From Solirubrobacteraceae bacterium (GTDB taxonomy: Bacteria > Actinomycetota > Thermoleophilia > Solirubrobacterales > Solirubrobacteraceae): a stretch of DNA of 7,386 bases. The number at the start of each line of letters is the position of its first letter. Position 1 is the first letter of the stretch. Position numbers and translations under genes: made by a program. Positions 1 to 5,879 of the stretch are shown one piece after another. Under the pieces are notes generated by a model, which was given only the letters and a program-made list of their open reading frames with translations, did no database searches and was not told the origin of the DNA. The stretch is from NCBI GenBank assembly GCA_030447005.1, contig JAUJME010000076.1, positions 1-7,386 of the forward strand, given 5' to 3'.

Positions 1-154
1 GAATGGGGGCGCAACGGCACGCTTCCGCGCGTCAAGCTCGGCCGCCACGTGCGCTGACATCCGCGCCCACGTCGAAGCGGCGATCCTCGAGGCCGAGGAG
101 ACCGTCTCGCGCCCGTCGGCAGTCCTGCCGCTCGGGCAACGGCCGGCCGGCTGA
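1..154 (+). pseudogene. Possible excisionase/MerR-type helix-turn-helix gene, 3' remnant (partial, apparently frameshifted)
   Basis: Frame 1 from the window edge reads EWGRNGTLPRVKLGRHVR and stops at TGA 55-57. This resembles the end of the small HTH_17/excisionase fold (a W..xGxLPxVxLGRxxR pattern), which in known proteins is followed by a few residues and then a D-xxx-F/V-E helix. That missing piece seems to continue in frame 2 from base 53, reading ADIRAHVEAAILEAEE and stopping at TGA 152-154. The two parts would join if about 11 bases were lost near base 54. Such proteins are DNA-binding factors of phages, integrative elements and toxin-antitoxin loci. The fragment lies just past the 3' end of a tRNA gene, a usual integration site. 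The 5' part is outside the window. It could instead be an intact short protein ending at base 57, or a chance resemblance. Confidence 0.35.
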
Positions 155-228
155 ACCGGCCGCCCGTGCAGGTTGGTCCGCTGAGCTGGTCCGCTCGGCA
201 CCACCGACCGCACTCGACACGATCCCTG

Positions 229-260
229 AAACGAAGAAACCCCGCGATTTGCGGGGCTTC
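229..260 (-). terminator. Intrinsic terminator of tRNA-Gly
   Basis: Read on the minus strand, the arms GAAGCCCCGC (260-251) and GCGGGGTTTC (245-236) form a 10-bp stem with one G-T pair around the five-base loop AAATC. A T-rich run, TTTCTTCGTTTC, follows and overlaps the base of the stem. It begins eight bases after the tRNA discriminator base, the expected place for termination of a single-gene tRNA transcript. Confidence 0.85.
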
Positions 261-267
261 TACGTGA

Positions 268-341
268 AGCGGATGAAGGGACTCGAACCCTCGACCTTCT
301 GCATGGCAAGCAGACGCTCTAGCCAACTGAGCTACATCCGC
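268..341 (-). tRNA. tRNA-Gly (GCC anticodon)
   Basis: The gene is complete at 74 nt and folds as a canonical cloverleaf. The acceptor stem is GCGGATG/CATCCGC, the D-arm is GCTC...GAGC, and the anticodon stem TCTGC/GCAGA encloses the loop TTGCCAT, giving anticodon GCC. The T-arm GAGGG/CCCTT surrounds TTCGAGT and has one G-T pair. The discriminator is U, as usual for glycine tRNAs. CCA is not encoded (TTCA follows the acceptor), so the 3' end must be added after transcription. The gene stands alone between its own promoter and terminator. Confidence 0.97.
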
Positions 342-352
342 GGGAGCGATGG

Positions 353-382
353 ATTATAGGCGGCGTTCGCCGCGGGTGTCAG
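353..382 (-). promoter_or_regulatory. Sigma-70-type promoter of tRNA-Gly
   Basis: On the minus strand there is a perfect -10 box TATAAT (358-353) and, 18 bp upstream, the -35 box CTGACA (382-377), five of six bases matching consensus. The -10 ends 11 bases before the mature tRNA, which predicts a start near base 346 and a 5' leader of only about five bases. The spacer holds a perfect short inverted repeat, CGGCG-AA-CGCCG. This is the only near-consensus promoter I see in the window, fitting a strongly expressed stable RNA. Confidence 0.85.
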
Positions 383-402
383 CCCGCTTGCGCGCGCTCA
401 GG

Positions 403-978
403 TCAGGCGCCGACCGGCGAGCCGTTGCCGGCGGGCGTGGACGCCGCGCCGGCCGTCGCCGGGTCGCCCGCGGGGGCCTCGGCGGGCGGGGCGGGGGCCT
501 TGGCGGCGGCGGCGGTGACGGCGGCCGAGCCGGCGGCGCCCGCGGCGAGCGACGCGATCGCCCACGCGGAGCCCCAGCGCTCCGTGCCGCGCGCGGCATC
601 GAGCGACCAGCCGCCCGGGCCGGCGTCGACGATCGCCAGCAGGGCGGCGACGTAGACGAGCGGGAGCTCGTAGCCGCCGTTCGTGTTCCACACGCCGCTC
701 TTGAGGTGGACCGTCCGGGCGGCAGTGATCATCGTCCCCGACAGCAGGGCGGAGGCGGCCGGCGTGAACAGGCCGGCGGCCAGCAGTGCGCCGCCCGCGG
801 TCTCCGACGCGCCCGCCGCGACGGCGTTGCGATCGCCGGGCGACAGGCCGACCGACTCGAAGAAGCCCGCCGTCCCCTCGCGGCCGTGGCCGCCGAACCA
901 GCCGAAGAGCTTCTGGGTGCCGTGGCCGATGAAGAGTCCGCCGATGGTGAGCCGGGCGAGGGCGAGTCCGAGTTTCAT
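403..978 (-). CDS. DoxX family integral membrane protein
   Basis: This 191-residue protein starts at ATG 978-976, with AGAGGG about five bases upstream as the ribosome site. The N-terminus carries the DoxX signature around residues 13-31 (GGLFIGHGTQKLFGWFGG). Three or four hydrophobic helices follow across roughly residues 1-155. DoxX proteins are small membrane proteins linked in various bacteria to quinone/thiosulfate oxidation or to redox stress complexes; the function of this copy is not determined by its sequence. The final 35 residues form an Ala/Pro/Gly-rich, probably disordered tail that makes it longer than usual. It lies 47 bases downstream of the broken lyase gene on the same strand and may be transcribed from the aldo/keto reductase promoter. 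Confidence 0.88.
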   Translation of the reverse strand: MKLGLALARLTIGGLFIGHGTQKLFGWFGGHGREGTAGFFESVGLSPGDRNAVAAGASETAGGALLAAGLFTPAASALLSGTMITAARTVHLKSGVWNTNGGYELPLVYVAALLAIVDAGPGGWSLDAARGTERWGSAWAIASLAAGAAGSAAVTAAAAKAPAPPAEAPAGDPATAGAASTPAGNGSPVGA

Positions 979-1025
979 AACGGCCCTCTGCCCGATCGCG
1001 GGGCGCGTGAACCCGCCCGTGCCAC

Positions 1026-1861
1026 CTAGGTCCAGTAGAGGATCCGCGCGGCGGGTAGCGCCTCGGCGATGCGGCCCTCGACGAAGCCGCGCAGCTCGGC
1101 CATCACCTCGCGCGGGTACACGTACTTGCGCCCGCCGAACCTCGTCCGCTTCAGCGTGCGCGCCTGCTCGTCCATCTCCGGGCGGGTCGAGGGGTACCAG
1201 CCGCCGAGCACCGACTTCGAGGTGGCGGTGAAGCGGTGGGTGATGAGCTCGACGGTCAGGTCGAGCCCGGCGTTCAGCCCGGCGTCCGCGAGCGCCGCGG
1301 TGACATCGTCGATCAACGCGCCGTAGCCCTCCTGCCAGCCCTCGACCGGCATGATCGGCGCGATCGTCAGCCCGACGGGATAGCCCGCGCCGGCCATGCG
1401 GGCGAGCGCCTCGATCCGCCGCGGCAGCGGCCTGGCGCGAGGTGATCGTCCCGCGGCCGACGAAGCCCTCGAGGTTGCCGAGGATCTCGTCGAGGTTGGC
1501 GAAGGCGCGGGTGACCGGCGGGCCGGGCAGCGACCCGGCGAGGTAGCAGTACTGGCAGTGCGCGGGGCAGCCGCGGGCGATGTTGAACCTGCCAGTCGGC
1601 GCTGGGCGGGATGGGCTGAAGCTTGCGCTCGCCCGCGGGCGAGACGACGACCGCGAGCGTGCGCTTGGCGCGCCGGTAGGTGTCGCGCTCGTCCTCGCCG
1701 CGCAACCCCGTGAGCCGGTTGGCGGGCAGGTGCTCGACCTCGGCGCCCAGCGCCGCGCAGCGCTCGGCGATCTCCCGGCCGTGCGCGTGCTCGAGCGCGG
1801 CGGGGGTCACGAGGACGCGGTTGGGTATCCACAGCTTCGGGCTGGCGGCGACGGCCGTCAC
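1026..1861 (-). pseudogene. Spore photoproduct lyase-like radical SAM gene, disrupted by a frameshift and an internal deletion
   Basis: Three reading frames together resemble spore photoproduct lyase (SplB), a radical SAM enzyme that repairs UV spore photoproduct in DNA. From GTG 1861, 91 codons give the N-terminus (PKLWIPNRVLVTP to IPPSADWQ). One extra base near 1588 (CAG-G-TTC) shifts the frame. The next frame reads FNIARGCPAHCQYCYLAGS, holding the iron-sulfur motif CxxxCxxC (1569-1546), and continues to about 1435. The third frame then resumes at LPRRIEALARMAGAGYPVGL and runs to TAG 1028-1026, ending RILYWT. Family members carry roughly 80-95 further residues at that second junction, including the segment with the catalytic hydrogen-donor cysteine (FEAxC in Bacillus). 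That stretch is absent, so no active enzyme can be made. An assembly error is an alternative explanation, but two independent lesions favour decay. Confidence 0.85.
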
Positions 1862-1892
1862 CCACGGGATACGGGCGCCGCCGCGCGGGCGG

Positions 1893-2729
1893 TCAGTCCT
1901 CCCAATCGGGTGCGAAGCTGGGGGAGAAGTCGCGCTGGTCCTTGGGCAGCGCGTCGATCCGCGCCGTCTCGTCCGGGGTCAGCGCGAAGTCGAAGACGTC
2001 GAAGTTCTCCGCCCGGCGCTCGTGGCTCGAGGCCTTCGGGATCGCGCAGACGCGCGGCTGGTCGATCAGCCAGCGCAGCGCGACCTGGCCCGGCGACTTG
2101 CCGTGGGCCTCGCCGATCTCGCGCAGGGTCGGGTCGTCGGGCACCCTTCCGTGGGCGAGCGGCGCGTAGGCGGTGAGCACGAGGTCGTGCTCGGCGGCGA
2201 TCTCGTGCAGCGCCGGCTGGCGCAGGAAGGGGTGGAACTCGACCTGGTCGGTGAAGACGGGCGCGAGCTCGAGCGCGCGGCGCAACTGGCCCGCCGGGAA
2301 GTTCGAGACGCCGAGCTGGCGGATCAGGCCGTCCTCGCGAAGGTCGACCATCGCCTGGAGGCTGTCGGCGACCGGGACGTCGGGGTTCGGCCAGTGCAGG
2401 AGCAGGAGGTCGACGTGGTCGGTGCGGAGCTTCTCGAGCGAGTCCTCGGCCGCCGCCCGCAGCGCCCGCGGCTCGAAGTCGGCGGTCCAGATCTTCGTCG
2501 TCAGGAAGATCTCCGAGCGGTCGACGCCCGAGCCGGCGATCCCGCGGCCCACCTCGGCCTCGTTCTCGTAGGCGCGGGCGGTGTCGATGTGGCGGTAGCC
2601 GATCGCCAGCGCGTCCTCGACGGCCTCCACGCAGGCCTCTCCGGTGATCTGCCAGGTGCCGAAGCCGAGCTTCGGGACGGCGGTGCCGCGGACGGTCAGG
2701 GTGCGGTCGGAGAAGTCGGTCTGGGCCAT
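1893..2729 (-). CDS. Aldo/keto reductase (AKR superfamily, diketogluconate-reductase-like)
   Basis: The 278-residue protein has the normal length of a single-domain NAD(P)H-dependent aldo/keto reductase, a soluble TIM barrel that reduces aldehydes and ketones to alcohols. All four catalytic residues are visible: Asp49 and Tyr54 in HIDTARAYENE, Lys79 in LTTKIW, and His112 in LLLLHWPNP. Other family marks are PKLGFGTWQ near residue 19, GVSNF, and IPKASS near the cofactor phosphate site. ATG 2729-2727 was chosen because the family N-terminus starts there; an in-frame GTG at 2762 would add 11 unconserved residues. No ribosome site precedes the ATG, and TACTGG lies seven bases upstream, so the message may be leaderless. 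The gene diverges from the small gene at 2780 with 50 bases between starts. The substrate cannot be read from the sequence. Confidence 0.95.
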   Translation of the reverse strand: MAQTDFSDRTLTVRGTAVPKLGFGTWQITGEACVEAVEDALAIGYRHIDTARAYENEAEVGRGIAGSGVDRSEIFLTTKIWTADFEPRALRAAAEDSLEKLRTDHVDLLLLHWPNPDVPVADSLQAMVDLREDGLIRQLGVSNFPAGQLRRALELAPVFTDQVEFHPFLRQPALHEIAAEHDLVLTAYAPLAHGRVPDDPTLREIGEAHGKSPGQVALRWLIDQPRVCAIPKASSHERRAENFDVFDFALTPDETARIDALPKDQRDFSPSFAPDWED

Positions 2730-2736
2730 GCGCAGG

Positions 2737-2742
2737 CCAGTA
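2737..2742 (-). promoter_or_regulatory. Possible -10 element for a leaderless aldo/keto reductase message
   Basis: On the minus strand TACTGG is followed by seven bases and then the ATG at 2729. Transcription would therefore begin at or next to the start codon, as in the leaderless messages common in actinobacteria. The gene lacks a ribosome site, which fits. No convincing -35 box is seen and TACTGG is a weak match, so this is tentative. Confidence 0.25.
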
Positions 2743-2779
2743 CCCCGCCCCGGCGTCGGCACACGGCCCGCCTGCCACC

Positions 2780-3103
2780 ATGGCGTCCATGCGCAGGCCC
2801 TGGATCCGGCGCCGCGAGGGGCGGGCGGGCGGCCTCCCCGTCCTGCCGCCCGTCAACGCCGACGGCCGGCCGACCCGCCCCGACAAGCTCTCGATCTGGC
2901 CGACCGACGAGGAGACGTTCGGGATCGACGTCCTCTACCTCGGGCCGCAGGGCGCCCGCCGCGCGCAGGTCGTCCACCGCCAGATCGAGGAGGCGGGGCT
3001 GCCGGTCGTCCTGCGCCAGGAGGGCGAGAGCGGCTGGATCGTGCGCTTCGGCCCGGTCAGCCGCGAGGACATGCTGACCGTCCTCAACGGCTACGTGTGG
3101 TGA
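2780..3103 (+). CDS. Small uncharacterised protein, weakly SPOR/ferredoxin-like pattern
   Basis: This 107-residue ORF lies alone on the plus strand; a second in-frame ATG at 2789 is equally possible, and neither start has a clear ribosome site. I do not recognise the family. The first 35 residues are basic and Pro/Gly-rich. The rest suggests a compact alpha/beta domain: a strand (FGIDVLYLGP), a helix (GARRAQVVHRQIEEAGLP), a strand (VVLRQE), a strand (GWIVRFGPV), then a helix (SREDMLTVLNGYVW). A helix ending in AGLP followed by GW-V-RFGPVSRE resembles SPOR peptidoglycan-binding repeats, but no membrane anchor or signal peptide is present, so the likeness may be only structural. The last 20 bases overlap the convergent membrane-protein gene. 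Codon use with G/C third positions supports a real gene. Confidence 0.72.
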   Translation: MASMRRPWIRRREGRAGGLPVLPPVNADGRPTRPDKLSIWPTDEETFGIDVLYLGPQGARRAQVVHRQIEEAGLPVVLRQEGESGWIVRFGPVSREDMLTVLNGYVW

Positions 3104-3410
3104 GGGCGGCGGCGCGCGCCCGCCGCAGCCCGTAGCCGAGCGCGAGCACGTAGAGCAGGGCGGCGAGGGCGGGGATGTCGGCGGCGGCCACCGTCTCGGC
3201 GCCCCGGGAGGGCAGCGGGCAGCCGTCGGCCGTGCAGCCCACGCGGTTGTAGGAGTAGGCGAGGATCGCCACGACCTCACCGGCGGCCAGCCAGGCGGCG
3301 GCGCGCTGCATGTACTGCGGCAGCCCGAACCGCGGGAAGAGCAGGAAGGCGGCCCACAGGCTCCAGAGGGTGAGGACGCAGATCAACTCCACCCGGCCAT
3401 GGTGCGCCAT
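3084..3410 (-). CDS. Small three-helix membrane protein of unknown function
   Basis: The 108-residue protein starts at ATG 3410, with only a weak GGGCGG site upstream. Three hydrophobic segments are visible: about residues 8-25 (ELICVLTLWSLWAAFLLF), 37-54 (AAAWLAAGEVVAILAYSY) and 78-95 (DIPALAALLYVLALGYGL). A loop between helices two and three carries Cys59 and Cys64 (VGCTADGCP), which could form a disulfide if the loop is outside or bind a metal. The basic tail RRARAA...RSR suggests a cytoplasmic C-terminus, which puts the Cys loop on the outside. It begins 27 bases after the macro-domain gene and may be the last gene of that operon. Its last codons overlap the opposite-strand gene by 20 bases. 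I do not recognise the family. Confidence 0.72.
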   Translation of the reverse strand: MAHHGRVELICVLTLWSLWAAFLLFPRFGLPQYMQRAAAWLAAGEVVAILAYSYNRVGCTADGCPLPSRGAETVAAADIPALAALLYVLALGYGLRRARAAALTTRSR

Positions 3411-3437
3411 GGCGCCGCCCGCGTCGAGTGCCGTGCG

Positions 3438-3953
3438 TCAGCCGAGTGCGGCGGCGAACGCCTCGTAAGCCGGGCGGCTGAAGAGCCAGAAGCGCGCCTC
3501 CTGGACCTCGGGGTGGGCCTCCATCGCCGCCCGCGTCGCCGCGATCGCCACCGGGGCCGCCTCCTCGACGGGGTAGCCGTAGATGCCGGTCGAGATCGCC
3601 GGGAAGGCGACGCGCCGGCAGCCGTGCTCGGCGGCGACCTCGATCGCGCGCCGGTGGCAGGCGGCGAGCAGCCCGGCCTCGCCCCGGTCGCCGCCGTGCC
3701 AGACCGGCCCGACCGCGTGGATGATCCGGTCGACCGGCAGCCGCCCGGCGCGCGTGACCTTGGCGTCGCCCGTCTCGCAGCCGTCCAGCGCGCGGCACTC
3801 CGGGAGGATCTCCGGCCCCGCCGCCCGGTGGATCGCGCCGTCGACCCCGCCCCCGCCCAGCAGGCTCGAGTTGGCGGCGTTGACGATGGCGTCGGCCTCG
3901 GCGTCCGTGGTGATGTCGCCGAGGTGGAGGGTGATGCGAGGCGCGGCGGTCAC
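3438..3953 (-). CDS. Macro-domain protein, probable O-acetyl-ADP-ribose deacetylase / ADP-ribosyl hydrolase (MacroD/YmdB type)
   Basis: The whole 171-residue protein is one macro domain, which binds ADP-ribose in the cytosol; MacroD-type members hydrolyse O-acetyl-ADP-ribose and mono-ADP-ribose on acidic residues. Visible motifs in order are GDIT (12-15), the adenine and distal-ribose site [18 protein letters not shown] (25-42) with catalytic-type Asn28 and Asp38, GDAKVTRAG (62-70), HAVGP (79-83), and the phosphate loop [10 protein letters not shown] (119-128). All key positions look intact. GTG 3953 is the start: AGGAGG lies seven bases upstream, and the GTG overlaps the stop of the preceding lipoprotein gene (GTGA). 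A soluble ADP-ribose enzyme last in a run of envelope genes is odd; it may just share the promoter. Confidence 0.95.
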   Translation of the reverse strand: MTAAPRITLHLGDITTDAEADAIVNAANSSLLGGGGVDGAIHRAAGPEILPECRALDGCETGDAKVTRAGRLPVDRIIHAVGPVWHGGDRGEAGLLAACHRRAIEVAAEHGCRRVAFPAISTGIYGYPVEEAAPVAIAATRAAMEAHPEVQEARFWLFSRPAYEAFAAALG

Positions 3954-4459
3954 CGGCAGTCCTCCTGCTCCGGGCTGACGTACTCGAGCCGGACGTCCGT
4001 CGTGACGAACTGGGTCGACTCCTCGCCGTCGGCGGAACGCACCACGAGGTTCGGCTCGGGGAGCTCCTGAAGCTGGCCGTCGTAGGCGCAGCCCTCGATG
4101 CGGCCGCGGATCGTGAGGCCGGCCTCCTCGCCCGGCGCGATCGTCACGGGCGCCTCGAGGACCTCCTGGCCGGCGAACGGCCCCATGTCGAGGTCGGTCC
4201 TGGCCCCGGTGACCGTCACCGCCCCGTCGCTGACGTTGCGGACCATCACCCGGTAGGAGAGCGGCTCTCCCTCCCGGACGTCGAAGCGGTAGATGGGGCG
4301 CGAGGCCCGCCCGCCACGCTCGCTGCCGTCGGTCTCGGCGTAGAACTCCGCGCCCGCCGGCGGCTCCACGCGCACCGTCTCGAGCCGCACCGGCGTGCCG
4401 CAGCCGGGAAGGCCGGCCGCCGCGGCGAGGGCGACGAGCGCCGCCACCGCTCGCCTCAC
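3950..4459 (-). CDS. Lipoprotein with predicted beta-sandwich domain, unknown function
   Basis: The start is GTG 4459, which overlaps the previous gene's TGA by four bases (GTGA) and gives 169 residues. A basic start (MRRA), a short Ala/Leu helix and the lipobox LPGC put the lipidated cysteine at residue 20, so the protein is anchored on the outer face of the membrane. The remainder is rich in alternating strands: [19 protein letters not shown], then [10 protein letters not shown], then an [17 protein letters not shown] pattern. This resembles extracellular Ig-like or CARDB-like folds, which is inferred from pattern only. Two further cysteines (in EGCAYDG and the C-terminal EDCR) could form a disulfide. 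The reading frame is open for another 900 bases upstream, but that part is the shadow of the membrane-protein gene. Confidence 0.8.
   Translation of the reverse strand: MRRAVAALVALAAAAGLPGCGTPVRLETVRVEPPAGAEFYAETDGSERGGRASRPIYRFDVREGEPLSYRVMVRNVSDGAVTVTGARTDLDMGPFAGQEVLEAPVTIAPGEEAGLTIRGRIEGCAYDGQLQELPEPNLVVRSADGEESTQFVTTDVRLEYVSPEQEDCR
3961..3966 (-). promoter_or_regulatory. Strong ribosome binding site that fixes the macro-domain start
   Basis: AGGAGG on the minus strand lies inside the last codons of the upstream lipoprotein gene, seven bases before GTG 3953. It is the best Shine-Dalgarno sequence in the operon, so the macro-domain gene can recruit its own ribosomes as well as those ending the previous gene. 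Confidence 0.8.
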
Positions 4460-5316
4460 GCCGCCTCGGCCGGGACGCGGCCCGGGGCGGACGAGCGCAC
4501 GAGCCCGAACGGCGCGACGAGCGCCAGCGCCGCCAGGGCGCTCAGCACGGCGAGCACCGCCACGCCGGTCGCCGGCCAGGCGCAGGCGATCGCCAGGGCG
4601 GCGCCGGACGCCCCCGCGCTGAGCGCCACGCCGGGCAGAAGCGAGGCCGTGCCGACGTAGAGCCCGCAGAGGATGGCCCCGAGGATCATCGACGGGACGG
4701 CCACCGCGGCACCCGAGGCGAGGTCGGCGGCGCCACCGAACAGCACGGCGACGATGGCCGCCGCGGGGAGGGGGCCGCGCCAGCGGGCGAGCGCCGGGAA
4801 GGCGAAGCCGCGCAGCAGGATCTCGCCGACCACGGCGGGCACGACCACCCGCCCGAGGAGGACGGCGACGAAGCCGACGTCGACCGCCACCGGCCCGCGC
4901 ACGGGAAGGTCGGACTCCCGGGCGTAGGCGGTGCGCGGGTCGAGCTCGGCCGGGACGGGCAGCGCCGCGCGCAGGTCGACGGCCAGGCTCCAGGCCGCCA
5001 CGACGGCCACGAAGGCCAGCGCCGCGCCGCCGAGCCAGGCCAGGGCGCGGCCCACGGGCACGGGCCGAAGGCCGAACTGCGCGGGCGCCGGCGGGCGCGT
5101 CAGGCGGGCGAGCGCGAGGACGGCGGCGAGCGTGCCGGCCGCGGTGAGCACCGAGACGGCGACCGTCACCCCCGGGCTGCGCGCCTCCAGGTCCGCGGCG
5201 GCGGCCACGACCGCCACGAGGACCGCGGCGAGCACGCCCACCAGCGCGCCGGCCGCCAGCGCCGCGACGCCGGCGAGCGGCGGCCATCCCGGGATCTCGG
5301 CATGCCAGCGGCTCAC
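4456..5316 (-). CDS. CPBP/CAAX-protease-like membrane protein, catalytic motifs degenerate
   Basis: This 286-residue protein starts at GTG 5316, overlapping the stop of the previous gene (GTGA). It has about eight hydrophobic helices and the layout of the CPBP (Abi) family of intramembrane metalloproteases, best seen around [15 protein letters not shown] (162-176), [13 protein letters not shown] (187-199) and [17 protein letters not shown] (219-235). The family's EExxxR motif is reduced to Gly164-Glu165 with Arg169. The FxxxH histidine is missing (Phe193, then Ala197-Asp198). The third motif, normally H with N nearby, reads SAGAS at 233-237. Metal-dependent proteolysis is therefore unlikely, and a non-catalytic membrane or chaperone-like role is inferred. 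It sits between two lipoprotein genes in a coupled operon. Family assignment rests on motif position; an unrelated multi-helix protein is possible. Confidence 0.75.
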   Translation of the reverse strand: MSRWHAEIPGWPPLAGVAALAAGALVGVLAAVLVAVVAAAADLEARSPGVTVAVSVLTAAGTLAAVLALARLTRPPAPAQFGLRPVPVGRALAWLGGAALAFVAVVAAWSLAVDLRAALPVPAELDPRTAYARESDLPVRGPVAVDVGFVAVLLGRVVVPAVVGEILLRGFAFPALARWRGPLPAAAIVAVLFGGAADLASGAAVAVPSMILGAILCGLYVGTASLLPGVALSAGASGAALAIACAWPATGVAVLAVLSALAALALVAPFGLVRSSAPGRVPAEAA

Positions 5317-5879
5317 GGCGCGAGCCGGAACGACGCGAGGACCGCATCGGGATCCAGACCGGCTTCATCGCGCTGGGGCGCCGCGACGCTGAACACGACG
5401 ATGTCCTCGCCGCGCCGGATGTCGAGGCTGCGACTCTGCACCTCGACGGGATCGGTGCCCCGGCGGGGCGGAAGGCGCGCCTCGAGGGCGAGCGCCTGCT
5501 CGGCGCCCTCGAGCTCGACGGCCTCGTCGGACTCGATCTCGGCGTCGTTGATGTCGCGGATGATGAAGCGGCGCTGGTCGGCGAAGCTCTCGAAGCGCGG
5601 GCCGGCGCCCTTCTCGACCGCGAGCCGGATCAACGGCCCGGGCGTCGCGGTCTGGCCCGGCCGGGTGATCTCCACCTCGGTCCCCCCGGTGGCCGTTTCG
5701 CTCGTATCGAGCTTCCAGCCCTCCGGGTAGGCGAACGACACGCCGGCGCCCTGATAGGTCGCGTAGCCCGCGGGGATCTCGGGCTTGCCGCTGAGCTCCC
5801 GGCCGCCCCCGCAGGCCGCGAGCAGGAGCGCGGCGGCGGTGAGCAGGAGCGGGGCGAGGGCGGGGCGAGCCGAGATCAA
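5313..5879 (-). CDS. Lipoprotein with PsbP/DUF1795-like domain
   Basis: I place the start at TTG 5879 because AAGGA lies six bases upstream and the TTG overlaps the previous stop as TTGA, matching the other junctions of this operon; GTG 5894 would add five residues without a ribosome site. The 188-residue product has a signal peptide ending in the lipobox LAAC, with Cys23 lipidated and the protein displayed outside the membrane. The mature part looks like the PsbP/Mog1-like fold common in actinobacterial lipoproteins: GVSFAYPEGWKLD near the start, RSLDIRRGEDIVVFSVAAP in the middle, and the ending [14 protein letters not shown]. These proteins are mostly of unknown function. No catalytic residues are expected. 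Confidence 0.85.
   Translation of the reverse strand: MISARPALAPLLLTAAALLLAACGGGRELSGKPEIPAGYATYQGAGVSFAYPEGWKLDTSETATGGTEVEITRPGQTATPGPLIRLAVEKGAGPRFESFADQRRFIIRDINDAEIESDEAVELEGAEQALALEARLPPRRGTDPVEVQSRSLDIRRGEDIVVFSVAAPQRDEAGLDPDAVLASFRLAP

Noticed and set aside
425..655. Ala/Pro-rich plus-strand ORF opposite the DoxX tail
   Set aside because: It is the reverse complement of the DoxX C-terminal low-complexity tail and has no ribosome site or recognisable motif.
1878..1892. CCGCC/GGCGG stem-loop between the aldo/keto reductase and the lyase pseudogene as a terminator
   Set aside because: The stem is only five base pairs, with no T run after it, and such stems are frequent by chance at this G+C content.
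1680..3077. Plus-strand ORF of 465 codons across the aldo/keto reductase
   Set aside because: It is the antisense shadow of a reductase with all catalytic residues intact; its translation is Arg/Gly/Val-rich low-complexity sequence without family features.
4460..5368. Upstream extension of the second lipoprotein's reading frame
   Set aside because: The frame is open but Arg/Gly-rich and overlaps the CPBP-like gene; the signal peptide and lipobox place the real start at 4459.
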